A stretch of 17,518 nt of DNA from CAZMHL01 sp045605445 (GCA_045605445.1 JAZUPZ010000027.1:1-17518); one strand, 5' to 3'. Shown: positions 8,529 through 16,700, counted from the first letter of the stretch. The notes: generated by a model not told the origin, from the sequence alone. Made by a program: numbers and translations.

Positions 8529-8563
8529 AAAAAGGGTCTGTAATTTTTTTACAACCCTTTTTT
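8529..8563 (+). terminator. Rho-independent terminator after the PHP gene
   Basis: AAAAAGGGT (8529..8537) pairs with ACCCTTTTT (8554..8562). After a one-base bulge, TGTAA pairs with TTACA. The descending arm ends in a run of six T. It starts 21 bases after the PHP stop codon. Confidence 0.8.
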
Positions 8564-8955
8564 GAAGGGATAGGAAAAAATGATTCGGAACGGACAAACC
8601 AAGCAAAAGCAAGGTTTACCTTGCTTTTGGAAACCCGAAGCGCGTCAAAACAAAGCAGACTTGCTACGTTTTGCACAAGTGCAAAACTTTCGCTTCTTTG
8701 CATTGTTTTTCCTTCTCCCCGAAAATCAGGTCTGCTTTTCGGGGTCCCCATAAAGTCAATTGACTTTATGGGGACCCCGAAAAGCAGACCTGATTTTCGG
8801 GGAGAAGGAAAAACAATGCAAAGAAGCGAAAGTTTTGCACTTGTGCAAAACGTAGCAAGTCTGCTTTGTTTTGACGCGCTTCGGGTTTCCAAAAGCAAGG
8901 TAAACCTTGCTTTTGCTTGGTTTGTCCGTTCCGAATCATTTTTTCCTATCCCTTC
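8564..8955. repeat. Central hairpin-rich palindromic block at the fold point
   Basis: There is no gene here. Each half contains its own perfect hairpins, independent of the large palindrome. CAAAAGCAAGG pairs with its complement around TTTA (8604..8629). GTTTTGCAC pairs around AA (8668..8687). CCCCGAAAA pairs with TTTTCGGGG across 10 nt (8717..8744). Longer-range pairs are also present: GAAGCG with CGCTTC, and AAAGCAGAC with GTCTGCTTT. The axis sits in a 38-base self-complementary core (8741..8778). This looks like a repetitive intergenic element rather than coding sequence, and it may have triggered the fold-back. Confidence 0.75.
8741..8778. repeat. 38-base self-complementary core at the symmetry axis
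   Basis: Each half runs GGGGTCCCC and then ATAAAGTCAA up to the axis between 8759 and 8760. GGGGTCCCC is itself nearly self-complementary and is shared with the flanking TTTTCGGGG hairpin, so two alternative foldings compete. How much of this symmetry exists in the genome, rather than in the assembly only, cannot be told here. Confidence 0.8.
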
Positions 8956-8990
8956 AAAAAAGGGTTGTAAAAAAATTACAGACCCTTTTT
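8956..8990 (-). terminator. Rho-independent terminator after the PHP gene (right-arm copy)
   Basis: Mirror of 8529..8563, with the same AAAAAGGGT/ACCCTTTTT stem read on the minus strand. Confidence 0.8.
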
Positions 8991-9011
8991 CTTTTGCGTA
9001 ACTTCAGAACA

Positions 9012-9845
9012 CTACCACAAATCCTTTTCGGAAAGGGTATAAATATCGCCATCTTTGAAGCCTGCGGCGGAGAGATACTTTTCGACGGTTTTGCGTTCGT
9101 CAATGTAGCCGTTATGGTCATCGGAGCCGTAGGTTACGGGGATTCCCATTTCAAAAAGCTCTCTTAAGAATTCTGCATACTGACTGCGGAACTTTTCTGT
9201 TGCTTTTTCGTGCCAGAAAAAGTGAGAATTACACTCAACAAATTTTTTGTTTTCCTTTAATGCCGCCGCAATGTCCATATTCATTGAACGGGGAATAAGG
9301 GAAAAGTCTTCATACCACAAGCTTCTGCCGTGATACCAGGGGTGGCCTAAAATGGTAACTCTTTCGTCGCAGGCAAGGTACATCTGCTGACGGTACCACT
9401 CCTTTATGCTTGCATCAAGGTCGGGAGTAAGGCTTTTGGCATTTGGAATATCAACTCTCCAATGTGCCGCGCCGATTGCATAGCGTACGCCAAGAGCTTT
9501 AAGCTCTTCTTTTGTGCAGGCAAGCTCAATTTCAAAGGGCTTATCCTGAACAGGCGCAACATAGCCCTCTCTTGTGCCTGTTTTCTTTATGTAATCAAAC
9601 TCGGGCTTTTCAATAGGCGTAAGCTCAACGCCCTGAATCATAAAGGGATATTTTCCCTTAAGCTCCTTAACTCCTTTTACAGAGCTGTTTAAATCGCCCA
9701 GAAACTTTTCGTCGTTAAAATTTGCGTGGTCTGTAATGCCGACAAAATCAAGACCCTGCTCAATTGCGTTTTTTGCAATGGTTTCAAGGGGCGTTTTTGC
9801 ATCGTAAGAATGTTCGCTGTGAATGTGCCAGTCTGAATGAATCAT
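9012..9845 (-). CDS. PHP-domain phosphoesterase (right-arm copy)
   Basis: Identical mirror copy of 7674..8507. It is a 277-residue PHP-superfamily metal-dependent phosphoesterase with intact D-x-H-x-H, ITDH, GHPWYH and SDDH motifs, histidinol-phosphatase-like but of unproven substrate. ATG is at 9845 with AAGGAG 7 nt upstream and its own promoter. Confidence 0.88.
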   Translation of the reverse strand: MIHSDWHIHSEHSYDAKTPLETIAKNAIEQGLDFVGITDHANFNDEKFLGDLNSSVKGVKELKGKYPFMIQGVELTPIEKPEFDYIKKTGTREGYVAPVQDKPFEIELACTKEELKALGVRYAIGAAHWRVDIPNAKSLTPDLDASIKEWYRQQMYLACDERVTILGHPWYHGRSLWYEDFSLIPRSMNMDIAAALKENKKFVECNSHFFWHEKATEKFRSQYAEFLRELFEMGIPVTYGSDDHNGYIDERKTVEKYLSAAGFKDGDIYTLSEKDLW

Positions 9846-9879
9846 AATAATTCTCCTTTTGGTAATATTGAACAGGGGA

Positions 9880-9908
9880 ATTATAGCACAGAAAGTGTTT
9901 ATATGCAA
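9880..9908 (-). promoter_or_regulatory. Sigma-A-type promoter of the PHP gene (right-arm copy)
   Basis: Mirror of 7611..7639: TTGCAT, 17 nt, TATAAT on the minus strand. Confidence 0.83.
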
Positions 9909-9911
9909 GAG

Positions 9912-9958
9912 AAAAAACAAACTCCTCTCAAATGCCGAAAAAGCACCTGAGAGGAGTT
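9912..9958 (-). terminator. Rho-independent terminator after the DUF1540 gene (right-arm copy)
   Basis: Mirror of 7561..7607: an 11-bp perfect stem followed by a T-run on the minus strand. Confidence 0.9.
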
Positions 9959-9973
9959 GCTTTAAGAGGGGGA

Positions 9974-10303
9974 TCAGTCCTTCATAAAAGAGCCACAGTA
10001 GGTTTCTTCAACGCTTGAACAGCTGCAGGCTGAACAGGTGCAGCTTACGGAAATAGAATCAAGCTGGCACTTGCAGTCGTCGTTGTATTTACATTCAACG
10101 GATTTGCAGTCGATTTTAGTAGCGTTTGTATGGTCGCCGGTCATATTGGTAAAGGCGTTGGCTCTTGTGGTAAAGGTGTCGCACTTGGTTTCAACGGCAT
10201 CCTTTGCCTCTCTTCCGCCGATATGAATTCCCGGGCTTGTACATTTCTGACTGTCGTTATAAATACAGTCGGTAACCTTGCAATTAACTGTATGATTTTT
10301 CAT
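9974..10303 (-). CDS. DUF1540 domain protein, two cysteine-rich domains (right-arm copy)
   Basis: Identical mirror copy of 7216..7545. It is a 109-residue protein with 13 cysteines arranged in two DUF1540 units, probably metal-binding and of unknown role. ATG is at 10303. It diverges from the alpha/beta hydrolase at 10396. Confidence 0.86.
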   Translation of the reverse strand: MKNHTVNCKVTDCIYNDSQKCTSPGIHIGGREAKDAVETKCDTFTTRANAFTNMTGDHTNATKIDCKSVECKYNDDCKCQLDSISVSCTCSACSCSSVEETYCGSFMKD

Positions 10304-10352
10304 AAAATTCACTCCTTTCGAAAATATTATTACCCGAAAAATTGATGATATT

Positions 10353-10365
10353 CTTAAAATTTAAG
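10353..10365. promoter_or_regulatory. 13-base dyad in the divergent intergenic region
   Basis: CTTAAA and TTTAAG flank one central A close to the midpoint between the divergent DUF1540 and hydrolase starts. It could be an operator, but AT-rich dyads arise easily by chance. The mirror copy is at 7154..7166. Confidence 0.25.
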
Positions 10366-10395
10366 GGCAAAGTAATATAAAAAAGGAGTGAAAAA

Positions 10396-11268
10396 ATGAT
10401 AATTCCCGTAATAATATGTTCAGTAGTTTTTCCTCTGCTTGTTTTCAACGAGCTTTTTTCCGGCGGCTTCGGAAGAAGAGGAAGCCTTGAAGAAAGCTTT
10501 GTAAAGGAAAAGCTGAAGCTTCCGGAACCGGAGGAAAAGAGCATAATATCCTTTGACGGCGTTGAACTGAAGGGTTATTTTTTTATAAACGAAAAAAACA
10601 CAGGAACGGTGGTGATTCTTCTTCACGGCTATCGGGGAAATCACAGCCTTATGGAGCCCTTTGCCGAGTATTATTACAACGAGCTGGGCTGTTCGGTTTT
10701 AGCGCCGGATATGAGGTGCCACGGCAGGAGCAAGGGAAATTTTGTAGGCTTTGGCTGTCTTGAAAAAAAGGACATTGCCCTCTGGATTGATTATGTAAAG
10801 GAAATGTTCGGCGAGAGGGTAAAAATTTTTCTTCACGGAATTTCAATGGGCGCCGCAACTGCCCTTATGACCGCGGCGGATACGGACAAAAAAGTTTCGG
10901 GAGTAATTTCCGACTGTGCCTATGCCAACGGGGCGGAGGTTATAAAAAAGCAGATAAAAAGGGAATATCATCTGCCGGTAAAACCGGTGTTTTTCCTGGT
11001 ACGTCTTGCGGTAAGGCTTCGTTGCGGATATTCTCTTTCGGAAACGAACACCGCTCAGCTTGTCAGAAAAATAGAGTGCCCCGTTTTGTATATCCACGGC
11101 GAAAAGGACGATTTTATAAGCTCTGCGGGGGTTTACGAGCTTTATGAAAACACCTCCTCAAAAAAATATCTCTGGATTTGCGAAGAGGCGGGACATTGCG
11201 AATCAGCCCTCAAGAAAAGAGAGGACTACGGCAACAGGGTAAGGGATTTTATTTTGAGCGACAGGTAG
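10396..11268 (+). CDS. Alpha/beta hydrolase, membrane-anchored
   Basis: This is a 290-residue serine hydrolase of the alpha/beta fold. Residues 1-20 are hydrophobic and probably form a signal anchor. The HGYRGN oxyanion motif starts at His77. The nucleophile elbow GISMG places the catalytic serine at 150. The acid is in GEKDDF (Asp238 or Asp239) and the catalytic histidine is His267 in AGHCES. The overall pattern (LLHGYRGN, DMRCHGRS, GISMGA, CPVLYIHGEKD) is that of the widespread esterase/S9-like hydrolases of Firmicutes whose substrates are mostly unknown. The start is firm: AGGAGTG lies 7 nt upstream of ATG. It is followed 64 nt later by bofA on the same strand, so the two may be co-transcribed. 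Confidence 0.9.
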   Translation: MIIPVIICSVVFPLLVFNELFSGGFGRRGSLEESFVKEKLKLPEPEEKSIISFDGVELKGYFFINEKNTGTVVILLHGYRGNHSLMEPFAEYYYNELGCSVLAPDMRCHGRSKGNFVGFGCLEKKDIALWIDYVKEMFGERVKIFLHGISMGAATALMTAADTDKKVSGVISDCAYANGAEVIKKQIKREYHLPVKPVFFLVRLAVRLRCGYSLSETNTAQLVRKIECPVLYIHGEKDDFISSAGVYELYENTSSKKYLWICEEAGHCESALKKREDYGNRVRDFILSDR

Positions 11269-11332
11269 AGAGGGAATATATTAAGGACAAACCGCATAGA
11301 ATTTAACAGGCTGTAAAAAGGGGTTTGTGCTT

Positions 11333-11608
11333 ATGGGACTCAGCGGAGATAATATAATAATTGCATATGCAGTGGGGCTTGTAATTCTGTTTATGCTTCT
11401 CAAGGTGTTTTTCACGCCGGTGAGAATTGCCTTTAAGCTGCTTGTCAATGCGGTTTGCGGAGGAATTGTTCTTTTTATTTTCAACCTTGCGGGAGCGGTT
11501 ATAGGTCTGCAGATAGGAATAAATGCGGTAACTGCAACGGTTGCGGGACTGCTGGGAATTCCGGGAATTGCAATTATTCTCCTTCTTCAAATTGTTTTGC
11601 AGGCATAA
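11333..11608 (+). CDS. bofA: BofA family pro-sigma-K processing inhibitor
   Basis: This is a 91-residue membrane protein that is almost entirely hydrophobic, with likely membrane segments at about residues 7-25, 36-58 and 69-88. The C-terminal block GINAVTA followed by GLLGIPG and a hydrophobic tail is the BofA signature (PF07441). In Bacillus, BofA with SpoIVFA holds the intramembrane protease SpoIVFB inactive until the mother cell is ready to activate sigma-K, so this gene hints at an endospore former. BofA homologues also occur where sigma-K control differs, so the exact role here is inferred. ATG at 11333 is preferred over GTG at 11327 because AAGGGG (11318..11323) is then 9 nt away. It is followed by a 110-base AT-rich gap holding the glg promoter. 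Confidence 0.87.
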   Translation: MGLSGDNIIIAYAVGLVILFMLLKVFFTPVRIAFKLLVNAVCGGIVLFIFNLAGAVIGLQIGINAVTATVAGLLGIPGIAIILLLQIVLQA

Positions 11609-11663
11609 TTTGTGCAAAATGACGAAAAACTTAATGAAAATTTATAAAAAACGTACATCTTTA

Positions 11664-11692
11664 TTGAAAATAATTACCAGTAGTAATAAAAT
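11664..11692 (+). promoter_or_regulatory. Putative promoter of the glgBCD operon with spacer dyad
   Basis: TTGAAA (11664..11669) and TAAAAT (11687..11692) are separated by 17 nt, placing transcription start about 20 nt before the glgB ATG. Within the spacer, ATTAC (11673..11677) and GTAAT (11683..11687) form an inverted repeat with a 5-nt gap. That is a reasonable place for a repressor to bind. The region is AT-rich, so chance matches are possible. Confidence 0.5.
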
Positions 11693-11718
11693 AATAATAG
11701 AAACAACAGGTGATACTT

Positions 11719-13611
11719 ATGACAAAAAGCTTTATAGAAAGATTTAACGAAGAAATAGAAAAATTCAGCAGAGGCGATAGTGCACATGCTTATCGTTTTC
11801 TTGGTGCGCATATTAAAGATAATGGGGTGGAGTTTGCGGTTTTTGCGCCGTCTGCCACCTTTGTTTCTGTTTGCGGGGATTTTAACGGCTGGGACAGAGG
11901 CAAAAACAAGGCTCAGTGGGCAAAGGACGGAATATGGTATGCTTTTGTTGAGGGAATCGGCAAGGGCGAGGTTTATAAGTTTTATATTGAAAATAACGGA
12001 AGGGGCTTTTTAAAGGCAGACCCTTACGGGGTTAAAAGCCAGTTAAGACCTGATACCGCCTCGGTGGTGTGGGACCTTAAAAAGCCAGAGCCCGATGAAA
12101 AATACGAAAAGCTTAAGGAAAACAGAAATATTTATGAAAGCCCGGTTAATATTTACGAGGTTCATATCGGCTCCTTTATGCAGAAGGAGGACGGCGAGTT
12201 TTACACCTACAGGGAAATAGCGCCTTTCCTTACAAATCATCTTCTTCAGATGGGTTATAATTTCGTTGAGTTTCTGCCTCTTTCGGAGTATCCTCTCGAT
12301 GCCTCCTGGGGGTATCAGACAACGGGCTATTATGCAGTAACCTCAAGATATGGCGACCCGGAGGATTTTCAGTATCTTGTTGAATTTCTTCACTCGGCGG
12401 GAATCGGAGTAATTTTAGACTGGGTTCCGGGGCACTTCTGCCGCGATGACCACGGCTTAAGGCTTTTCGACGGAACGCCTCTTTATGAATATGCAAACGA
12501 GTTTCTTGCGGACAATCCCGGCTGGGGAACCCTTAATTTCGACTTTACCAGGCCTCAGGTTGTTTCCTTCCTTGTTTCAAACGTTGTTTTCTTTATGGAA
12601 ATGTATAACGTTGACGGAATAAGGGCAGATGCCGTTGCAAACATTTTGTCAAACATTTTCTGCAAGGACCCCCGTCCCGAGCTTATGAACAATTATGGGG
12701 GCTTTGACAAAATCGAGGGTATTGAATTTATCAAAAAGCTTAATTATACAGTTAAAAAGCTCTTTAAAAACAATCTTATGTTTGCTGAAGACTCTTCTCA
12801 GTTCCCGGGGGTAACCCGCTCTGTTGAAGAGGGCGGGCTGGGTTTTACCTTCAAGTGGAATATGGGCTGGATGAACGACAGCCTTTCCTATATGAAGCTT
12901 GACCCTATCTTCAGAAAGGGAATTCACGATAAAATGACCTTCCCGCTGTTTTACGCCTTTAACGAGAACTTTGTTCTGCCCCTGTCTCACGACGAGGTGG
13001 TTCACGGCAAATGCTCCCTTGTTGAAAAAATGCCCGGCTACAGAAGGGACAAATTTGCCCAGCTTCGTTCTTATGTGCTTTATATGTACACAATGCCGGG
13101 TAAAAAGCTTATGTTTATGGGCAACGAATTTGCCCACGCTCTTGAGTGGCGTTTTTACGAGCCTCTGGAGTGGAAGCTTTTGCAATATGATGAATACACA
13201 CAGGAAAAAACCTGTATCGGAGATATAAATAATATGTACCTGAAGCAAAAATGTCTTTGGGATAACGAGGGCTCCTGGGACGGCTTTTCCTGGTGTAATG
13301 CAAACGACAGAGACAGAAGTGTTTTGTCTTACGCAAGATATTCAAAGGACAAATCGGAATTTCTTGTTACGGTAATTAACTTTACGCCTGTCGCTCAGCA
13401 ATATAAAACCGGTGTTCCGAAATTCTGCGATTATGAAGAAATTATGAATACCGATAATGTTATTTACGGAGGAGGCAACGGTCTTAACCGCGGAATCATT
13501 TCGCCGTCGGTTGAACCGGAGGGGGAGATGCCCTTCAGCGTAAATATAAATCTTCCGCCCTTTGGCGGGCTGGTTTTAAAGCCTCATGAATACCGTCCCT
13601 TGAAAAAATAA
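11719..13611 (+). CDS. glgB: 1,4-alpha-glucan branching enzyme GlgB
   Basis: This 630-residue cytoplasmic enzyme (EC 2.4.1.18) cuts alpha-1,4 glucan chains and re-attaches them through alpha-1,6 bonds to branch glycogen. A CBM48 domain covers about residues 25-110 (FLGAH, FAVFAPSA, GDFNGWD). A GH13 catalytic barrel follows, with the nucleophile Asp304 in DGIRADAV, acid/base Glu357 in FAEDSS, and Asp425 in LSHDEVVHGK. An all-beta C-terminal domain ends the protein. The catalytic set is intact and the length fits the shorter class of bacterial GlgB. ATG at 11719 is chosen over the in-frame GTG at 11710, since that GTG lies inside the AGGTGA ribosome binding site. It is the first gene of a tight operon, with glgC 29 bases downstream. 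Confidence 0.97.
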   Translation: MTKSFIERFNEEIEKFSRGDSAHAYRFLGAHIKDNGVEFAVFAPSATFVSVCGDFNGWDRGKNKAQWAKDGIWYAFVEGIGKGEVYKFYIENNGRGFLKADPYGVKSQLRPDTASVVWDLKKPEPDEKYEKLKENRNIYESPVNIYEVHIGSFMQKEDGEFYTYREIAPFLTNHLLQMGYNFVEFLPLSEYPLDASWGYQTTGYYAVTSRYGDPEDFQYLVEFLHSAGIGVILDWVPGHFCRDDHGLRLFDGTPLYEYANEFLADNPGWGTLNFDFTRPQVVSFLVSNVVFFMEMYNVDGIRADAVANILSNIFCKDPRPELMNNYGGFDKIEGIEFIKKLNYTVKKLFKNNLMFAEDSSQFPGVTRSVEEGGLGFTFKWNMGWMNDSLSYMKLDPIFRKGIHDKMTFPLFYAFNENFVLPLSHDEVVHGKCSLVEKMPGYRRDKFAQLRSYVLYMYTMPGKKLMFMGNEFAHALEWRFYEPLEWKLLQYDEYTQEKTCIGDINNMYLKQKCLWDNEGSWDGFSWCNANDRDRSVLSYARYSKDKSEFLVTVINFTPVAQQYKTGVPKFCDYEEIMNTDNVIYGGGNGLNRGIISPSVEPEGEMPFSVNINLPPFGGLVLKPHEYRPLKK

Positions 13612-13640
13612 CGACGGTTAGAAAAAATCCTAAGAAAGGG

Positions 13641-14789
13641 ATGAAAGCTTTGTTCAAAAAAGAAATGGTGGCAATGATTCTTGCAGGGGGTCAGGGCTCT
13701 CGTCTTAAATCGCTTACGAAAAACGTAGCGAAACCTGCTGTTGCCTTTGGCGGAAAATATAAAATTGTTGACTTTGTACTCAGCAACTGTGCAAACTCGG
13801 GAATTGATACCATTGGTATCATGACCCAGTATAAGCCCTGGGCGCTCAATGCCCATATCGGCGTAGGAAAACCCTGGGATCTCGACGTTTCAAACGGCGG
13901 CGTTTCCGTTCTCCCGCCTTATATGGAGGAGCAGGGCGGCGACTGGTACAAGGGTACTGCCGATGCAATTTATCAGAATATGTATTTTATGGATAATTAC
14001 GACCCTGATTATGTTCTTATCCTTTCCGGTGACCATATTTATAAAATGGACTACTCAAAAATGCTGGATTATCACAAGGAGCAGGGCGCCGATGCAACCA
14101 TTGCGGTTATCGACGTTTCTCTTGAAGAAGCAAAAAGATTCGGCATTATGAACACCGATAAAGACCTGAGAATAAACGAGTTTGAGGAAAAACCGCCCAA
14201 GCCGAAGAGCACTCTTGCATCAATGGGTATTTATATTTTCTCATACAAGGTACTTAAAAAATATCTTACCGAGGACGCAAAGCTTGAAGATTCAGCTCAC
14301 GACTTCGGCAAAAACATAATTCCCGCAATGCTCAATTCGGGCAAAAAGCTTTATGCTTACCCCTTTGACGGCTATTGGAGAGACATCGGAACAATTGACA
14401 GCATATGGGATGCAAATATGGACTTAATCAAGCCCGATAACGAGCTTAATCTTTACGATGACAAGTGGAAGATTTATACAAAATCAACAGTTCTTCCTCC
14501 TCAGTATATCGGCGAAAATGCAAAAATTGAAAACAGCCTTGTGTCTGAGGGCACAGTTATTCTCGGTAGGGTTGAAAACTCGGTTATTTTCCCCGGCGTT
14601 TACGTTGCCGAAAATGCCGTAGTTAAAAACAGCGTTATTATGAATAACAGCCGAATCCTTTCCGATACGGTGGTTGATAAGGCAATTGTGGGAACAAAGG
14701 CGGTTATCAACGGCCCGAATAAGATTGGCGACGGCGAAGAGGTTGTTTTAATCGACGACAATAAAAATGTAAAACCGGAGGTGAAATGA
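13641..14789 (+). CDS. glgC: Glucose-1-phosphate adenylyltransferase GlgC
   Basis: This 382-residue enzyme (EC 2.7.7.27) converts ATP and glucose-1-phosphate to ADP-glucose and pyrophosphate, the controlled step of glycogen synthesis. The N-terminal nucleotidyltransferase domain shows the glycine-rich loop AGGQGSR (15-21), KPAVAFGGKY (31-40), the GTADAIYQN motif (105-113), the catalytic GDH (130-132) and FEEKP (181-185). YWRDIGT comes later, and the last 100 or so residues form a left-handed beta-helix of hexapeptide repeats. ATG at 13641 directly abuts AAAGGG, leaving no spacer. TTG at 13650 would have 9 nt and give the usual short F-K-K-E start, so the true protein may be three residues shorter. 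Its stop codon is separated by one base from the glgD start, implying translational coupling and a GlgC-GlgD complex. Confidence 0.96.
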   Translation: MKALFKKEMVAMILAGGQGSRLKSLTKNVAKPAVAFGGKYKIVDFVLSNCANSGIDTIGIMTQYKPWALNAHIGVGKPWDLDVSNGGVSVLPPYMEEQGGDWYKGTADAIYQNMYFMDNYDPDYVLILSGDHIYKMDYSKMLDYHKEQGADATIAVIDVSLEEAKRFGIMNTDKDLRINEFEEKPPKPKSTLASMGIYIFSYKVLKKYLTEDAKLEDSAHDFGKNIIPAMLNSGKKLYAYPFDGYWRDIGTIDSIWDANMDLIKPDNELNLYDDKWKIYTKSTVLPPQYIGENAKIENSLVSEGTVILGRVENSVIFPGVYVAENAVVKNSVIMNNSRILSDTVVDKAIVGTKAVINGPNKIGDGEEVVLIDDNKNVKPEVK

Positions 14790-14790
14790 T

Positions 14791-15900
14791 ATGCTGAGAA
14801 ACTATATGGGTATAATAAATCTTGAAGAAGATGAAAAGGACATAAGAAGCCTTACGGGTATAAGACCAATCGGAACAGTTCCCGTTGCGGGAAGATATAG
14901 AGTTATCGACTTTATGCTCTCCAATATGGTAAACGCGGGTATAACCTCAATCAGCGTATTTTCAAATAAGTTCACCCGTTCTCTTGATGACCACTTAAGC
15001 AGCGGAAAGCCCTGGGACCTTGACAGAAAGAACGACGGTCTTTTCCTCTTCCAGCATAACCTTCTGGGCGGAAATTCCGGCTACGACCTGGAACAGTTTG
15101 AAAACAGTATTAACTTTTTAAGCAGGTCAGACGGCGAAAACGTTATCCTTGCTTCCTCCTATATGCTCTGTAATATGGACCTTGAACAGGCGGTTGAGCA
15201 TTTCGAGAAAACAGGAGCCGACATAACCGTTGTTTATAAAAAAATAAACAATGCCGACGAAAGCTTCAACGGCTGCGATATACTTAAAATAAACGAAGAG
15301 GGCAGAGTTGTAAAAACCGTTAAAAATATCGGTATCGAAACTGATGCAGATATAAGTATGGAAATTTTCGTAATGAAAAAAAGCCTGCTTCTTGAGTTTA
15401 TGTATGAAGCTGCAAAGAAGGGCATAAAAAACGATTTCAAACGCTTTGTTTATAATAATGTTATGAGATACAACGTAACGGCTTTTGAATTCAAAGGCTA
15501 TGTAAGATGTATCAATTCAATTAAAAGCTATTACGAAACAAATATGGAAATGCTCGATATTGCAACGGTTGGCGAGCTCTTCAGCAAAAACAATCCCGTT
15601 TATACAAAAACAAAAGATTGTCCGCCTACCAAATATCTTGAAGGAAGCGATGTTAAACATTCTCTCGTTGCCGAAGGCGCGGTTATAAAGGGAAAGGTTA
15701 AAACCTGCGTAATTTCAAGAAATGCGGTAATCGAAGAGGGTGCAGAGCTGGAAGGCTGTATCATTCTCCAGAATGTTCATATCGGTAAAAATGCCCGCCT
15801 TAAAAACGTAATTGTCGATAAAGGCGTAATCGTAAAAGACGAAATGAAGGCAGAATGCCCCAAAGACTACCCTCTGGTGCTTGAAAAGAAAAAATATTAA
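14791..15900 (+). CDS. glgD: GlgD, non-catalytic partner of GlgC
   Basis: This 369-residue GlgC paralogue belongs to the family found beside glgC in Firmicutes, where GlgC and GlgD form a mixed tetramer and GlgD alters its activity. The sequence supports a loss of catalysis. Where GlgC has the glycine-rich AGGQGSR loop, this protein has an acidic stretch (residues 10-18, NLEEDEKDI), and the GDH motif is replaced by a CNMD segment. Features still shared with GlgC are PVAGRYRVIDFMLSN, GKPWDLDR and the C-terminal beta-helix (about residues 275-355). The ribosome binding site GGAGGTG overlaps the end of glgC, and the spacing to ATG is 7 nt. It is the last glg gene. No glgA or glgP follows, and a terminator-like hairpin lies about 90 bases downstream. 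Confidence 0.94.
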   Translation: MLRNYMGIINLEEDEKDIRSLTGIRPIGTVPVAGRYRVIDFMLSNMVNAGITSISVFSNKFTRSLDDHLSSGKPWDLDRKNDGLFLFQHNLLGGNSGYDLEQFENSINFLSRSDGENVILASSYMLCNMDLEQAVEHFEKTGADITVVYKKINNADESFNGCDILKINEEGRVVKTVKNIGIETDADISMEIFVMKKSLLLEFMYEAAKKGIKNDFKRFVYNNVMRYNVTAFEFKGYVRCINSIKSYYETNMEMLDIATVGELFSKNNPVYTKTKDCPPTKYLEGSDVKHSLVAEGAVIKGKVKTCVISRNAVIEEGAELEGCIILQNVHIGKNARLKNVIVDKGVIVKDEMKAECPKDYPLVLEKKKY

Positions 15901-15991
15901 GCCTTAAAGGGAATGTAAAAAAGTCCGGAACGCCAAAAGAGAAAAAATGCAGAGTTTGGCGATTTCCGACAAATTGAAAACGAATGTTAAA

Positions 15992-16035
15992 AACAGAGCT
16001 GTTTCTTTCGGGGACAGCTCTGTTGCTTGCTTTTT
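15992..16035 (+). terminator. Terminator-like hairpin after glgD
   Basis: AACAGAGCTGT (15992..16002) pairs perfectly with ACAGCTCTGTT (16014..16024). Five T residues come at 16031..16035, slightly distant from the stem. A weaker stem (CGCCAAA with TTTGGCG, 15931..15961) lies between glgD and this hairpin. Together they probably end the glgBCD transcript. Confidence 0.6.
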
Positions 16036-16112
16036 CGTTCTTAAAAAAGGATTTTAAATCTTCCTGTCGAATAAAACAGTGTATACTCCCGGATGAAAAG
16101 GAGATGATTTGG

Positions 16113-16700
16113 GTGAAAAGAATCTTAATTTGTACAGCAGGCATATTTATTTGCATTATATTTATCGTTGTAGGGCTATGTCCCAAAAACAAAGATTTTG
16201 TAATAACTGTTTCGGAACTTAAGATAAACTCCATATCTGAGTCAACGTTAAAACAAATAAAAGATAAAAATATGTACAACGAAAGTGCTATTCCTAAAGA
16301 AAATGCTGAAAACGTTTTAAAAAATCCTCAAGAATATTGCGAAATTTCAGTAAACTATGTAATAACAAATAATTCAGAAAATATTTCTATGGATGATGTG
16401 CGAATTACATATGAATTTGATAAGAATTTGCAAAAAAAGATTCTTTCCTACAATGATGGTTTTTCAGATAAGAATGTGTTTATAAATGCAAACGAAACCT
16501 GTTCATATTATCGACAGTTTATTCTTGTCAATAAAAGAGATATATCTGATGAAGATGTTATAAAGTGTTTCGCACAGTCGGAAGCACAAATTTCATACTT
16601 TACGGGACCCTTTTATCAAATTACAGGCAATGGATTAAAAGGAATTGGAAAACACACACATAAATACCCTGTGAATGAAATGGTTGCGAAGAAGGGGTAA
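16113..16700 (+). CDS. Hypothetical membrane-anchored extracytoplasmic protein
   Basis: I do not recognise this 195-residue protein. It begins with a short basic stretch (V/M-KR), then a hydrophobic segment (about residues 4-22), then a hydrophilic, mostly beta-rich-looking domain with three cysteines (about residues 74, 121 and 148, approximate). This is the layout of a signal-anchored protein facing outside. The GTG at 16113 is chosen because AAGGAG (16098..16103) sits 9 nt upstream. An open frame extends back to 15984, but that extension is encoded by the upstream terminator hairpin and has no ribosome binding site. Base composition is clearly more AT-rich than glgBCD, suggesting separate acquisition. 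A strong terminator follows 49 bases after the stop. Confidence 0.72.
   Translation: MKRILICTAGIFICIIFIVVGLCPKNKDFVITVSELKINSISESTLKQIKDKNMYNESAIPKENAENVLKNPQEYCEISVNYVITNNSENISMDDVRITYEFDKNLQKKILSYNDGFSDKNVFINANETCSYYRQFILVNKRDISDEDVIKCFAQSEAQISYFTGPFYQITGNGLKGIGKHTHKYPVNEMVAKKG

Noticed and set aside
8518..9001. Two overlapping 126-residue open frames (8518..8898 minus, 8621..9001 plus) with identical translations crossing the centre
   Set aside because: They exist only because the sequence is its own reverse complement across the fold point. They run through terminators and hairpins and have no ribosome binding site.
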